A DNA stretch of 64,000 nucleotides from Yeosuana aquiaggeris (GTDB lineage: Bacteria; Bacteroidota; Bacteroidia; Flavobacteriales; Flavobacteriaceae), in NCBI RefSeq assembly GCF_044003965.1, contig NZ_JBAWKC010000007.1, positions 40,790 to 104,789 on the forward strand, written 5' to 3'. Positions 52,727-61,785 of the stretch are shown one piece after another (positions within the stretch are counted from its first letter, which is position 1; the number at the start of each line of letters is the position of its first letter). Both the position numbers and the translations under genes were made by a program. The notes below the pieces were generated by a model. That model made no database searches, had not been told where the DNA came from, and saw nothing but the letters and a program-made list of their open reading frames with translations.

Positions 52727-54163
52727 ATGAAAATACTAAAACGACTTTTAAAAATTGTATTCGCTCTTATTGGAGTGCTTGTCCTAATTGGAATCATTAC
52801 ACTTTGGGTTGATACAATTGGGACAAATTACTTAAAGGTTAATAAGAACGAACCAACATCCATTAATTCTTATCTGATTACTCATGTCAATGTAATTCCA
52901 ATGAACCGAGACACTGTTTTAGTAGATAAAATGGTGTATATAAAAGAGGGTATAATTGAAAAGATTGCAGACACTATTGAGGTCAGAGGAATTCAAATTT
53001 TTGACGCTGAGAACAAGTATCTAACACCAGGCCTTATTGATATGCATGTTCATGTTTGGGATAGGTATGAACTTGGGCTATATCTTTCAAATGGTGTTAC
53101 AGCAGTTCGAAATTTATGGGGTATGCCTATGCATTTAAGAATTAAAGAAGATGTAAACAATGACGAAATTATTTCACCAATATTTTTTACAACAGGACCT
53201 AAACTCACAGGTCCAGAATTTATCGGAGATGATAATTTACAACTAACAAGTCCTAACGAAGCCAAAGAAAAAGTAATTTCATACAAAAAAAGAGGGTATG
53301 ATTTTATTAAAACCTACTATGGTTTAACTGAAGATATTTTCGATGCTGTCATTGAACAAGCAATTATTTCTGATATGGATATTGTTGCACATCCTTCACA
53401 AAAAGTACCATATTCATATCATTTTAATCCTCAGATAAAATCAATAGAACATGCAGAGGACATTATTCAACAACCTTTAAATTACAACTTATCAGATACG
53501 CTAAAGCTAAAAGAGGTAATTAACGATTTCTCTATATCAAAACATAGTTCTTTTAGTCCAACTTTAACCGTTTACAACAACATCTATCAAATGCTTATTG
53601 ATGATAATATTTTAGAATCAGAGCAGCTACAATTCATGAGTCCTCTTATTAAAAAGGTTGATAGTAAAGCGCAGTTTGACAGATGGCACAACACTAAATT
53701 AAGAGATTCTTCCATTGTTAAGGCTATAAAGGATCAGCATGATTTGCATATAAAAATCATTAAAAAATCACATAAAGAAGGTATTACTTTTATTTGCGGA
53801 ACAGATGCTGGAATAGGCGTAACTCTTCCTGGTTTTTCAATTCATCAAGAACTTGCATTCTATAAAGAAGCTGGACTTTCCAATTATGAAGTGCTTAAAA
53901 CAGCTACAATAAATGCTTCAAAAACTCATTCGATTATGAACAATATGGGAACGATTGAAGTTGGCAAAATTGCAAATCTCTTATTAGTGGATGAAAATCC
54001 GCTAGTTGAATTGTCGTCACTTGAGAATCCGATTTACGTTTTTGTAAAGGGGCGAAAATTGAACAGAGAGACTTTGAATTCATATAATGAAAAAGCAAAG
54101 AACCGTAAGAATCTAATAGCTTCTGCTCTTAGGTATTTGGAAAACTTAATAATTGAAAAATAA
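52727..54163 (+). CDS. Membrane-anchored amidohydrolase family protein (cassette 5 cargo)
   Basis: A 478-residue metal-dependent hydrolase of the imidazolonepropionase/prolidase-like amidohydrolase family. An N-terminal membrane anchor (about 7-27) is followed by the TIM-barrel domain: PGLIDMHVHVWD (about 102-113) supplies the HxH metal ligands, then a Lys candidate in YDFIKTYYG, His in VAHPSQ and IEHAED, and the catalytic Asp in CGTDAGIG (about 358). The C-terminal GTIEVGKIANLLLVDENPL is the usual returning beta-sandwich segment. Substrate unknown. Single-gene cassette, start 11 bases after the core at 52707. Confidence 0.88.
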   Translation: MKILKRLLKIVFALIGVLVLIGIITLWVDTIGTNYLKVNKNEPTSINSYLITHVNVIPMNRDTVLVDKMVYIKEGIIEKIADTIEVRGIQIFDAENKYLTPGLIDMHVHVWDRYELGLYLSNGVTAVRNLWGMPMHLRIKEDVNNDEIISPIFFTTGPKLTGPEFIGDDNLQLTSPNEAKEKVISYKKRGYDFIKTYYGLTEDIFDAVIEQAIISDMDIVAHPSQKVPYSYHFNPQIKSIEHAEDIIQQPLNYNLSDTLKLKEVINDFSISKHSSFSPTLTVYNNIYQMLIDDNILESEQLQFMSPLIKKVDSKAQFDRWHNTKLRDSSIVKAIKDQHDLHIKIIKKSHKEGITFICGTDAGIGVTLPGFSIHQELAFYKEAGLSNYEVLKTATINASKTHSIMNNMGTIEVGKIANLLLVDENPLVELSSLENPIYVFVKGRKLNRETLNSYNEKAKNRKNLIASALRYLENLIIEK

Positions 54164-54165
54164 AC

Positions 54166-54231
54166 TACCGCTAACACCACCTATACGCAATGCCCTTCGG
54201 GACACTGCGCATAGCCAAACCGTTGTGTATC
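54166..54231 (+). repeat. attC-like site 5
   Basis: A 66-bp site. Left core TACCGCTAAC (54166-54175) exactly complements GTTAGCGGTA at 52707. Arms CTATACGCAATGCCC and GGGACACTGCGCATAG pair with one gap around a TTC loop. The right core GTTGTGTATC is at 54222. Confidence 0.85.
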
Positions 54232-54237
54232 AGAAAA

Positions 54238-54912
54238 ATGACCGAAAGAGAAGTAAATATCTATCGAATTAATTCATTTTACTCGAATTATCCAAGCAAT
54301 CATTTTGACTCAATTGTAAGGAAAATGACAGAGCAAATTGAAATGGAAAAAACTGAATTGAGTAAAAGACGAAATGAGGATATTAAAAAGCGCTTTTTGA
54401 CTGAAATGCAAATCTATCTTTTACAAAAGGAATTATTTGCTTTATCTCAAATGAGGATTATTTATAAGTATATGCAATTTGAAATCCACCTTAAAAAGTT
54501 GATTTCTGTAGCTTATGGTGTTCCAGAAAATGGATTATATAATTGGGATAAATTGATTTCGTTTTTTAAATCAAAAAATATTGACTTAAAGAAATTAAAT
54601 AACTATTCGGACGTACATAACATTCTTGAACTGAACAATTCCATAAAACACTCTGAAGAATTACTTAATGACCGAACAAAAAATATTCCTGAATTTCAAA
54701 ACAGAAAATCAGTCAATGTTAGGTTAATTAACGAATTTTACGAAAGAACAACGGATTCACCCAAGGAATTTATTTGGGAAATAACCAAAAAAATCCAAAA
54801 GGATTTATATGATTTTAGTAACGAGAGAATTGAGTCTATGGCTAAAGAATTGGATAAAAGAATGGATAAAGTGACCAAGGAAAAATTTATCGAAAAATTA
54901 AAGAATAACTAA
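54238..54912 (+). CDS. Hypothetical helical protein (cassette 6 cargo)
   Basis: A 224-residue soluble, charged, helical protein of unknown family. The open frame begins at 54190, but its first 16 residues are read from the attC hairpin; the ATG at 54238 lies 6 bases after the core and is the natural start. The central part (EIHLKKLISVAYG ... SIKHSEELLN) recalls HEPN/MAE-like helical bundles or cassette-borne phage-response proteins, without a clear RxxxxH motif. The stop directly abuts the next left core. Confidence 0.6.
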   Translation: MTEREVNIYRINSFYSNYPSNHFDSIVRKMTEQIEMEKTELSKRRNEDIKKRFLTEMQIYLLQKELFALSQMRIIYKYMQFEIHLKKLISVAYGVPENGLYNWDKLISFFKSKNIDLKKLNNYSDVHNILELNNSIKHSEELLNDRTKNIPEFQNRKSVNVRLINEFYERTTDSPKEFIWEITKKIQKDLYDFSNERIESMAKELDKRMDKVTKEKFIEKLKNN

Positions 54913-55048
54913 ACACAACACCGTGTAAAAAACATTGCTTATTTTAGTTTAACCGTTTGGTCGTTGCTTTGTTTGCTAGCTTCTGATTTTCCTTCGGAAA
55001 ATCCTCGCACACAAAACCGCACTATTCTTATACGTAACCGTTAGCTGC
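54913..55048 (+). repeat. attC-like site 6
   Basis: Left core ACACAAC (54913-54919) complements GTTGTGT at 54222. The internal stem GATTTTCC-TTC-GGAAAATC is perfect. Bases 54921-55010 match 62115-62204 (site 12) at 88 of 90 positions. The right core GTTAGCTGC is at 55040. Confidence 0.8.
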
Positions 55049-55056
55049 AAGTTAAT

Positions 55057-55593
55057 ATGAATCCTATTTCAAATTTAATTGATAGAATGAATAACGAAAA
55101 TCTTTGGGATAAAGAGATAGAATTAGAGCGCAATGAATATTTAAAAGTAAAAGGTAGCATTGATACTAATATATATTTAGTGATAAATGGAAGCTTGAGA
55201 ATATTTGTAATTGATGAGTATGAAGAACACACAATTAGGTTTGGATATAAAGACAATATTATAGCTTCATTAGATTCATTCTTAAATGAACAACCTTCCG
55301 ACTTCTATATTCAAGCTTTAAAGAAAACAACGGTAAAATCTATCGATAAAAAAAAGTATATCTCTTTTATCGAGTCATCATTAGAGAATAAGAAAATATG
55401 GCTTACTATTTTAGAAAATTTTGTCTTACAACAAATGGAGAGAGAAAGAGATATTCTAACATCTTCGCCTATTGAGCGGTACAAGAGAGTTTTAAAGAGA
55501 AGCCCTCAACTATTTCAAGAAATACCAAATAAATATATTGCATCATATTTAAGAATGACACCTGAAACTCTTTCAAGAATTAAGAAATCTTAA
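55057..55593 (+). CDS. Crp/Fnr family transcriptional regulator (cassette 7, gene 1)
   Basis: A 178-residue regulator with a cNMP-binding-like beta barrel (about 20-110; YLVINGSLRIFVIDEYEEHT) and a long dimer helix plus a short DNA-binding region at the C-terminus (IPNKYIASYLRMTPETLSRI, an HTH). The usual phosphate-binding RxS motif is not seen, so it may not bind cAMP. It begins 9 bases after core GTTAGCTGC and shares its cassette with the DinB gene 52 bases downstream. Confidence 0.85.
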   Translation: MNPISNLIDRMNNENLWDKEIELERNEYLKVKGSIDTNIYLVINGSLRIFVIDEYEEHTIRFGYKDNIIASLDSFLNEQPSDFYIQALKKTTVKSIDKKKYISFIESSLENKKIWLTILENFVLQQMERERDILTSSPIERYKRVLKRSPQLFQEIPNKYIASYLRMTPETLSRIKKS

Positions 55594-55645
55594 TTTCAAT
55601 CAAGATTTTAATTGAAAGATATCTTGAAATTTGTAAAAAAAAATT

Positions 55646-56200
55646 ATGGTATCAACATCAGAAAAATTACTACAGAACTTATTAGAACTTACTCGAGAGA
55701 ATTTAAATACCGTAGAGAATTTTAAAAACCAATCTACCGACTATTTAAATTGGAAACAAACCCCCGAAAGCTGGAACGTATTGGAATGTATTGAACATTT
55801 GAATAGATATGGCGATTTTTATATTCCAGAAATAACTAATAAGATAAAGACCTCTAAACATAAAAGTTCAGAAGTATTTAAAAGTAATTGGCTGGGAAAT
55901 TATTTTAGCAAATCGGTTTCATACAATGAGGATTTAAATAAAATGAAAACGTTTAAAACTATGAATCCATTAAATTCAAAACTAAATATTAAAACACTCG
56001 AAAAATTTATAAATCAACAACATCAAATAATTGAACTGTTAGATAAGTCAAAAAATGTTAATCTTGATAAAACCAAAACGGCTATTTCAATTTCAAAATT
56101 AATTAAATTAAGATTAGGGGACACATTTAGAGTATTAATATATCATAACGAAAGGCATATCAGACAAGCAGAAAAAACATTTAAAAAAGCCAGCAGGTAA
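55646..56200 (+). CDS. DinB family protein (cassette 7, gene 2)
   Basis: A 184-residue four-helix-bundle DinB/YfiT-type protein. The three metal-binding histidines are likely those in CIEHLNRYG (about residue 48) and YHNERHIRQAE (about 169-179). Bacillithiol-dependent transferases share the fold; Bacteroidota use related thiols, so a transferase role is possible. The stop codon lies inside the left core of attC 7. Confidence 0.85.
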   Translation: MVSTSEKLLQNLLELTRENLNTVENFKNQSTDYLNWKQTPESWNVLECIEHLNRYGDFYIPEITNKIKTSKHKSSEVFKSNWLGNYFSKSVSYNEDLNKMKTFKTMNPLNSKLNIKTLEKFINQQHQIIELLDKSKNVNLDKTKTAISISKLIKLRLGDTFRVLIYHNERHIRQAEKTFKKASR

Positions 56201-56323
56201 CACCACCTATAAAAGCATTGCGACTGACCTTTTGCTTCCGCCAAGGTCGTAGCTGCTGCACATAGTTCAGCCAAATTTGTTATCTTAGCTAACGCAACGC
56301 TTTATAGCTGAAACGTTGTGTGT
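56193..56323 (+). repeat. attC-like site 7
   Basis: Left core GCAGGTAAC (56193-56201) complements the cassette start GTTAGCTGC (55040) with one mismatch and overlaps the DinB stop codon. Arms CTATAAAAGCATTGCG and CGCAACGCTTTATAG pair. The right core GTTGTGTGT is at 56315. Confidence 0.8.
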
Positions 56324-56372
56324 AATTTTGAATAAAAACTTGTAACATAATGGAAACCAATTAGACGTATTC

Positions 56373-56396
56373 ATCAATCAATCAATCAATCAATCA
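56373..56396 (+). repeat. (ATCA)6 microsatellite before a start codon
   Basis: Six perfect ATCA units followed by one A and the ATG at 56398. A slippage-prone tract in the leader can shift promoter or initiation spacing. Being outside the frame, it would tune expression and not break the protein. Confidence 0.8.
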
Positions 56397-56397
56397 A

Positions 56398-58086
56398 ATG
56401 AATTATTCTATTAAAACCCTTATTTGGGTATTCTTAATTATTTCTACATTAAACTCTTATTCTCAAAAAGCTAATAAAGGGTTCTTTAACAAATCTCAAA
56501 TAGAAAATAAAATTGACTCTTTATTCAGTAAATATGAAAAAGAACCAGGTATTTCTATTGGAATTTTAGTTGGTGACTCTTTGGTTGTTCAAAAACAATA
56601 TGGACTTGCAAATTTGGAATATCATATTCCCATAACCAACAAAACTTCTTTCCACGTGGCTTCCGTTTCAAAGCAATTTACAGCTCTAGCTGTTTTAATG
56701 TTGGAAAGCGAAGGGAAATTATCATTAGACGATGATATAAAAAAATATATCTCGGAAATGAAAATAGAAAACACAAAAATATCTATTCGAAATCTTCTTC
56801 ATCACACAAGTGGTATAAGAGATCAGTGGAATTTATTAAGACTTGCTGGTTGGCGCTTAGATGATGTTATAACGAATGAACAAGTGTTAAATCTGATTTA
56901 TAATCAGAAAAATTTAAATTTTTTACCAAATGAAGAATTTATGTATAGCAACTCTGGATATACCTTGTTGGCTGAAATTGTTTCAAGAGTTTCCAATATG
57001 TCTTTTGCTGAATTTACCCAAAAAAGAATATTTGATCCATTGGGTATGAACCATACTTTTTTTGTTGACAAAGTAGGTATGGTAATACCCCATAAAGCCC
57101 TTTCATATTGCAAACTCGACAATGAATACGTTGAAGACATATTCAATAACGTAAGTGTAGGCGCAACAAACCTATCTACCACTATAGAGGATTTAAGTAA
57201 ATGGGCGCTTAATTTTAACCAACCTAAAGTAGGAACACAAGCTGTTTTTGAAAAAATGAATACCTCAGGCGTCCTAAATAATGGAGATAAAACAGGTTAT
57301 GGTTATGGACAATTCATTGATACATATAAGGGTGTTCCCAGAATATCCCATAGCGGTTTAGACGCTAGTTATCAGGCGTATATAGGAAGGCTTCCGGAAA
57401 ATAATATGAGTCTTTTAATCGCTTGTAATAACTCTTCTATAAACGGAGGCAGAATGGTTAAGCAACTAACCGAAATCTGTTTAAAAAATATTTTAAAGAA
57501 AATCGCAAAAGTCGCTTCTCAAAAAAGCGTTGAACGCAAAACGTCCATTACATTAAGTAGCTCAATTCTTAAAACTTTTGAAGGCCATTACTGGAATAAA
57601 AAAGACAGGTACTCAAGAGAAATAATACTTCAAAACGACACTCTTTATTACGCAAGAGAAGATGGCAGTAAAACTGCTTTAATACCAGTTGGACATTCTG
57701 ATTTTGAAATGCTTGGCGATGAATATATTGCCGTCTCATTTCAACAAAATAAAATACTATTAATATTTGATGATGGTTATACCATTGAATTTCAAAAGTA
57801 TGTACCTGAAGGCTCTAATTTATCGACTTTAAAAGATTATTGTGGAACATTTTATTCTCAAGAACTGAAAACGTATTATACATTTAGCATTGACAAGGAC
57901 ATATTGCTGGCTAACCATCAAAGACTTGGGAATATAAACTTAAAAGCAATAATGAAAGATTTTTTTATTGGGAAAGGTTCATTTAGAGATGTTTATTTTA
58001 AGAGAGATGCATTTGGAAAGGTTATAGGATTTAATGTTTCGGCTAGTAGGGCAAAAAATATTTCATTCAAAAAAATAATGGACTAA
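56398..58086 (+). CDS. Secreted serine hydrolase, class C beta-lactamase fold (cassette 8 cargo)
   Basis: A 562-residue protein with a signal peptide (to about residue 22, SYSQ) and a beta-lactamase/DD-peptidase-like domain (about 35-370): the nucleophile Ser in VASVSKQF (SxxK), YSNSG (YxN, about 182) and an HSGLDASY motif (about 318) in the KTG place. Residues about 390-560 form two beta-rich lipocalin-like repeats (YWNKKDRYSREI and CGTFYSQELKTYY), common in such Bacteroidota hydrolases. A peptidase or esterase role is more likely than antibiotic resistance. Its leader holds the (ATCA)6 tract. Confidence 0.88.
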   Translation: MNYSIKTLIWVFLIISTLNSYSQKANKGFFNKSQIENKIDSLFSKYEKEPGISIGILVGDSLVVQKQYGLANLEYHIPITNKTSFHVASVSKQFTALAVLMLESEGKLSLDDDIKKYISEMKIENTKISIRNLLHHTSGIRDQWNLLRLAGWRLDDVITNEQVLNLIYNQKNLNFLPNEEFMYSNSGYTLLAEIVSRVSNMSFAEFTQKRIFDPLGMNHTFFVDKVGMVIPHKALSYCKLDNEYVEDIFNNVSVGATNLSTTIEDLSKWALNFNQPKVGTQAVFEKMNTSGVLNNGDKTGYGYGQFIDTYKGVPRISHSGLDASYQAYIGRLPENNMSLLIACNNSSINGGRMVKQLTEICLKNILKKIAKVASQKSVERKTSITLSSSILKTFEGHYWNKKDRYSREIILQNDTLYYAREDGSKTALIPVGHSDFEMLGDEYIAVSFQQNKILLIFDDGYTIEFQKYVPEGSNLSTLKDYCGTFYSQELKTYYTFSIDKDILLANHQRLGNINLKAIMKDFFIGKGSFRDVYFKRDAFGKVIGFNVSASRAKNISFKKIMD

Positions 58087-58091
58087 AAACC

Positions 58092-58226
58092 ACACACAAT
58101 ATTGTATAAAAATAATGCTTAATTTAGTCCTTAATCAAAGGTTAGTGCTGTTTTGTTACATCTGATTTTCTACGGAAAATCCTCGCACACAAAACCGCAC
58201 TATTCTTATACATAAACGTTAGCGGT
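58092..58226 (+). repeat. attC-like site 8
   Basis: Left core ACACACAAT (58092-58100) complements GTTGTGTGT (56315) except for the last base. It contains GATTTTCTACGGAAAATC and the segment CCTCGCACACAAAACCGCAC shared with site 6. The right core GTTAGCGGT is at 58218. Confidence 0.75.
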
Positions 58227-58256
58227 CAGCTTGAAAAACGACTGACATTAAAATAA

Positions 58257-58772
58257 GTGAAAGAAATTGAATTTCTAGAAACGGAAAGAACTATAATGCG
58301 TAAACTGACAAAAGAAGACGCAAACGATTTCTATACATTAAATCTTGACGCAGAAATATTGAAATTTACGGGAGATAAACCATTTGAAGATTTACAATCC
58401 GCAAAAGACTTTTTGACTAATTATGATCAATACGAAAAGTATGGAGTTGGACGACTTGCAGTAATTGACAAAAAAAATTCAAAATTCTTGGGTTGGTGTG
58501 GGCTTAAATTTAATAAAGACAAAAATGAATACGATATAGGTTTTCGATTTCATAAAATGTACTGGAATAAAGGACTTGCGACCGAAACTTCAAAAAAATG
58601 TATTGATTTTGGTTTTAATGAACTTAAAATTGAAAAAATAGTTGGTCGAGCAATGAAAGAAAATATTGGCTCAATCAAAGTTCTTGAGAAAATAGGTATG
58701 GTATTTAAAGAAAAATTTGATTTTGAAGGACAAGAAGGAGCTATTTACGAACTGACAAAAAAGATTGAATAA
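58257..58772 (+). CDS. GNAT family N-acetyltransferase (cassette 9 cargo)
   Basis: A 171-residue RimJ/RimL-type acetyltransferase. N-terminal FLETERTIMRKLTKEDANDF, a central beta strand pair (EYDIGFRFHKMYWNKGLATE) with the acetyl-CoA binding loop, and GRAMKENIGSIKVLEKIGM near the C-terminus are typical. The start is GTG at 58257; no ATG lies between it and the upstream stop. Substrate unknown. GNATs are among the most common integron cargo. Confidence 0.9.
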   Translation: MKEIEFLETERTIMRKLTKEDANDFYTLNLDAEILKFTGDKPFEDLQSAKDFLTNYDQYEKYGVGRLAVIDKKNSKFLGWCGLKFNKDKNEYDIGFRFHKMYWNKGLATETSKKCIDFGFNELKIEKIVGRAMKENIGSIKVLEKIGMVFKEKFDFEGQEGAIYELTKKIE

Positions 58773-58783
58773 AAATAAGCCGA

Positions 58784-58920
58784 ACCGTTAACAACTGCTA
58801 TAATTCAGCGTGGCCTATGCCCTATTTTGAAAAATATGTAAAATTAACCAAGCTGATTTCTCTGCGGACAAATCCTGTAGATTTATTCACGCCGAAATCA
58901 TAGCCAAACCGTTGGCATTA
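58784..58920 (+). repeat. attC-like site 9
   Basis: Left core ACCGTTAAC (58784-58792) complements GTTAGCGGT (58218) with one mismatch. Arms GCTATAATTCAGCGTG and CACGCCGAAATCATAGC pair imperfectly. The right core GTTGGCATTA is at 58911. Confidence 0.8.
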
Positions 58921-58994
58921 ATTATCAGTCAGCCGGTAACAATGTGCTCTATTAATCGTCATAGCTCAAAACCAATTAATCAATTCAAACAAAA

Positions 58995-59435
58995 ATGAAT
59001 ATAAAAAGGACCAGCTCTAAATCATTGACCAATTACAGTATTAATATAAAAATTAAACTAGCTGCCCTTTGGACATCATTGATGTTTCTATACATATACG
59101 CTGACTTTTTTCAGCTTATGACACCTAAAAAATTAGAGAGGATGATGAATCTTGAAACTCCTATGGGGCCGACATCTCCTCAAATTTTGGTCATTTTTTC
59201 TGTTATTTTAATTATTCCTGCCTTGATGATATTTCTTTCTATTTTTCTAAAACCACAAATAAATAAATGGTTGAACATAATTATTGCATTGATTTATACG
59301 AGTATGTCAATTCTAATCATAGTTTCAACTATCGGGGATAATTGGCATACATTTTATGTTCTTTTCAACTTCGTAGAAACCATTTTATTTGCAATAATAA
59401 TATTACAAGCATGGAAATGGCCGAGAGTGGAATAA
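58995..59435 (+). CDS. DUF6326-like four-helix membrane protein (cassette 10, gene 1)
   Basis: A 146-residue protein with four hydrophobic segments (about 28-46, 64-84, 92-110, 115-137) and the MFLYIYADFFQLMTP start seen in DUF6326 proteins. Function unknown. First of three genes within one pair of cassette cores; no core site lies between it and the next gene. Confidence 0.75.
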   Translation: MNIKRTSSKSLTNYSINIKIKLAALWTSLMFLYIYADFFQLMTPKKLERMMNLETPMGPTSPQILVIFSVILIIPALMIFLSIFLKPQINKWLNIIIALIYTSMSILIIVSTIGDNWHTFYVLFNFVETILFAIIILQAWKWPRVE

Positions 59436-59480
59436 CGCTGTAGGCAACTCCAATTATTAAAGAACACATATATAAAATCT

Positions 59481-60167
59481 ATGACTTTAAATGACAAACA
59501 AAGTAAGTTGGTAATGACAGCAAGAATTGCAGGAATTTGGTACTTAATTATGGCTATTTCAGGAATATTAGGATTCATGGTTTTTCATCCCCAGATATTT
59601 ATTTCTGGAAATCCAGAAAGAACACTTGCGAATTTAATAGAACTTGAATCTACTGGAAGGATTCGGATTATGTTGGAGTTTGCCATTGTTATTTCCCAAG
59701 CTCTAACAGCAGTATGGTTTTATAAATTGTTTAAAGACGTTAATGAATGGGTGGCTTGGACACTAGGCATTTGGGGAATGATTAATTCAGTTGCAATCAT
59801 GATTAGTGCAATTTCTATGGCTTCTGCTATTGATATTGCAAACTCTTCTATCCAGACTATGGATGACAAGGTTTTATTAATACAGGTTTTTCAAAGTATA
59901 ATTACAAACGCCTGGGGAATTGGTGGTCTTTTCTTTGGACTTTGGCTTTTCCCTATGGGATACATTATAATCAAAAGTAAAAGGATGCCCGTTTGGTTAG
60001 GCAGAGTCATACTCCTTGGTGGTATTGGATACCTTATTAGTACTTTTATTAGTTATGCAGGAATTGATTTTTCCTTCGGCAGAATTTTAATTCTTCCTGC
60101 AACAATTGGGGAGTTTTGGATGATAGGATATTTATTAATTTTTGGAATACGCCCGGTAAATGAATAA
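59481..60167 (+). CDS. DUF4386 family membrane protein (cassette 10, gene 2)
   Basis: A 228-residue protein with six hydrophobic segments. The ARIAGIWYLIMAISGI start, followed by FHPQIFISGNPERTLANL and RIRIMLEFAIVISQALTAVW, matches the DUF4386 pattern. Function unknown, though such proteins are frequent in mobile and cassette regions of Bacteroidota. It lies 45 bases after the DUF6326 gene. Confidence 0.85.
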   Translation: MTLNDKQSKLVMTARIAGIWYLIMAISGILGFMVFHPQIFISGNPERTLANLIELESTGRIRIMLEFAIVISQALTAVWFYKLFKDVNEWVAWTLGIWGMINSVAIMISAISMASAIDIANSSIQTMDDKVLLIQVFQSIITNAWGIGGLFFGLWLFPMGYIIIKSKRMPVWLGRVILLGGIGYLISTFISYAGIDFSFGRILILPATIGEFWMIGYLLIFGIRPVNE

Positions 60168-60218
60168 ACTTTAAACAGCACTCGTACTTACTATGCACAA
60201 AACTTTGGAACTAATCAA

Positions 60219-61115
60219 ATGATGAAAAAATATTGTTCGGTTCTATATATTTTACTTCTACTGGTAAGCTGTATCAATGATTCAAACAATTCTAATATGG
60301 ACTTTTTAACTGTCAAAATTCCAGATAATATTCCTATTGAATTTAGGCCCTGCGACATACCAAATGACAGGCTCATTCATAAGGGAACATTTAGTCCTAG
60401 TTTAGATGAATACTACTTCACCATCTCTGACAAGCAATTTGAACGGTTTGACGTATACGTGCAAAAAAAAGAAAGTGGAAGTTGGTCAGAACCAGAACGA
60501 GCTTATTTTAACAGCATTTACAGTGACCATGGAATGAGTTTTTCTCCAGATGGCAATACACTTTACTTTAGTTCAACCCGACCAACTGGCATTGATGGGA
60601 TACCAGAGACATGGCACATCTGGAAATCCATGAAAGTTGACGGAAAATGGAGTGAACCAGAATTTGTGAATATTCCGAACCTTATAAATAAACTCACTTC
60701 TCACCCATCTGTTTCGAATTCAGGAACAATGTACTTTCACGCTAGTAATTTGGATTATAGTGAAATGGACATTTACTTCTCTAAACAGGTGAACGGGATA
60801 TTCGAATCGGCACAAAAAGCCTCTATTAAAATTGACACACCAATTGAAAAATGTACTCCTTATATTTCTCCAACCGAAGATTACCTAATATTTGCTTCTG
60901 TAGGGGAAGAACTTGACCTAATAGTAACTTATAAAGACGATTTCGGTCAATGGACAAATACAAAAAAACTAAACGAAAAAATAAACGACAAAGGCCAGGG
61001 TAATCCTTATGTGACAACTGATGATAAATATCTTTTTTTTACAGCTATTGACAGCACAAGTGGGACATGGAAAATTAAATGGGTTAATATAGAAAATGAA
61101 TTAAAAGTAAACTAA
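60219..61115 (+). CDS. Lipoprotein with PD40/TolB-like beta-propeller repeats (cassette 10, gene 3)
   Basis: A 298-residue protein with a lipobox (LLLVSC, Cys18) and WD40-like PD40 repeats: FSPSLDEYYFTISD, SFSPDGNTLYFSSTRP, PSVSNSGTMYFHAS, YISPTEDYLIFAS and YVTTDDKYLFFTA. Likely attached to the inner or outer membrane facing the periplasm. Such propellers bind proteins or peptidoglycan; the ligand is unknown. Its stop codon forms part of the next left core. Confidence 0.85.
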   Translation: MMKKYCSVLYILLLLVSCINDSNNSNMDFLTVKIPDNIPIEFRPCDIPNDRLIHKGTFSPSLDEYYFTISDKQFERFDVYVQKKESGSWSEPERAYFNSIYSDHGMSFSPDGNTLYFSSTRPTGIDGIPETWHIWKSMKVDGKWSEPEFVNIPNLINKLTSHPSVSNSGTMYFHASNLDYSEMDIYFSKQVNGIFESAQKASIKIDTPIEKCTPYISPTEDYLIFASVGEELDLIVTYKDDFGQWTNTKKLNEKINDKGQGNPYVTTDDKYLFFTAIDSTSGTWKIKWVNIENELKVN

Positions 61116-61249
61116 TGCCAACGATGGATATAAAAATTAGGTGAAATATTAATAAAATCAGAGTATTGGGCTATTATCAAACTTTGTGCTTAACCGAAAG
61201 TTTAATGCTTCGAGATCGCCTACTTTTCATAAACTAAACGTTACCAACT
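61113..61249 (+). repeat. attC-like site 10
   Basis: Left core TAATGCCAAC (61113-61122) is the exact complement of GTTGGCATTA at 58911, 2.2 kb upstream, enclosing three genes. Arms near GATATAAAAATTAGG and CCTACTTTTCATAAAC pair. The right core GTTACCAACT is at 61240. Confidence 0.85.
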
Positions 61250-61263
61250 ATAAATCACACTAA

Positions 61264-61782
61264 ATGAGAAGATTTACTCTAATATTACTTTCCACTATAT
61301 GTCTTTTGAATTTTTCTTGCCATAAGCAGGAAACTGAATTGACAGAAGTACAGGCACAACAAATTGCTAAATCTGCGATAGATATAGTCAAAAAGGTTTT
61401 TGAATATTCCAATAACATGGACTTTGAATCAGGATTAAACCATTATTCAGAGTCTTCTAATTCATACTTTATCACAGATGGAATAATGCATTCATTGTCT
61501 GACCTTAAGAAAGCATATAAGGACATAGGACCTGCAGTTGAAGATTTACACAATACTATTGAACGCTGGAATGTGCATGTTCTATCACAAGATATAGTCA
61601 CTTTCACTCTTCCAGTAAAACTAAAACTGAAACTTAAAGGGATTCCAGAATATACTGGACAACTTATTTGGACAGCAACACTTCAAAAACAAGAAGATCG
61701 TTGGATGATTGTTCAAAGCCATGAATCGTGGCTAAACTGTGCAGCAGTTGCAGCGGCACTTATTCCAACAAATGGCATTTAA
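61264..61782 (+). CDS. Lipoprotein with NTF2/SnoaL-like domain (cassette 11 cargo)
   Basis: A 172-residue protein with a lipobox (LLNFSC, Cys19) and a cone-shaped NTF2-like domain (about 35-160) of DUF4440/SnoaL type: MDFESGLNHYSESSNSYFI opens the fold and the strand DRWMIVQSHESW closes it. Enzymatic role unclear. Single-gene cassette between perfect 10-base cores. Confidence 0.8.
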   Translation: MRRFTLILLSTICLLNFSCHKQETELTEVQAQQIAKSAIDIVKKVFEYSNNMDFESGLNHYSESSNSYFITDGIMHSLSDLKKAYKDIGPAVEDLHNTIERWNVHVLSQDIVTFTLPVKLKLKLKGIPEYTGQLIWTATLQKQEDRWMIVQSHESWLNCAAVAAALIPTNGI

Positions 61783-61785
61783 AAC

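Noticed and set aside
54190..54237. Extended N-terminus (16 residues) of the cassette 6 protein
   Set aside because: These codons lie inside the attC 5 hairpin; the ATG at 54238 just after the core is the natural start.
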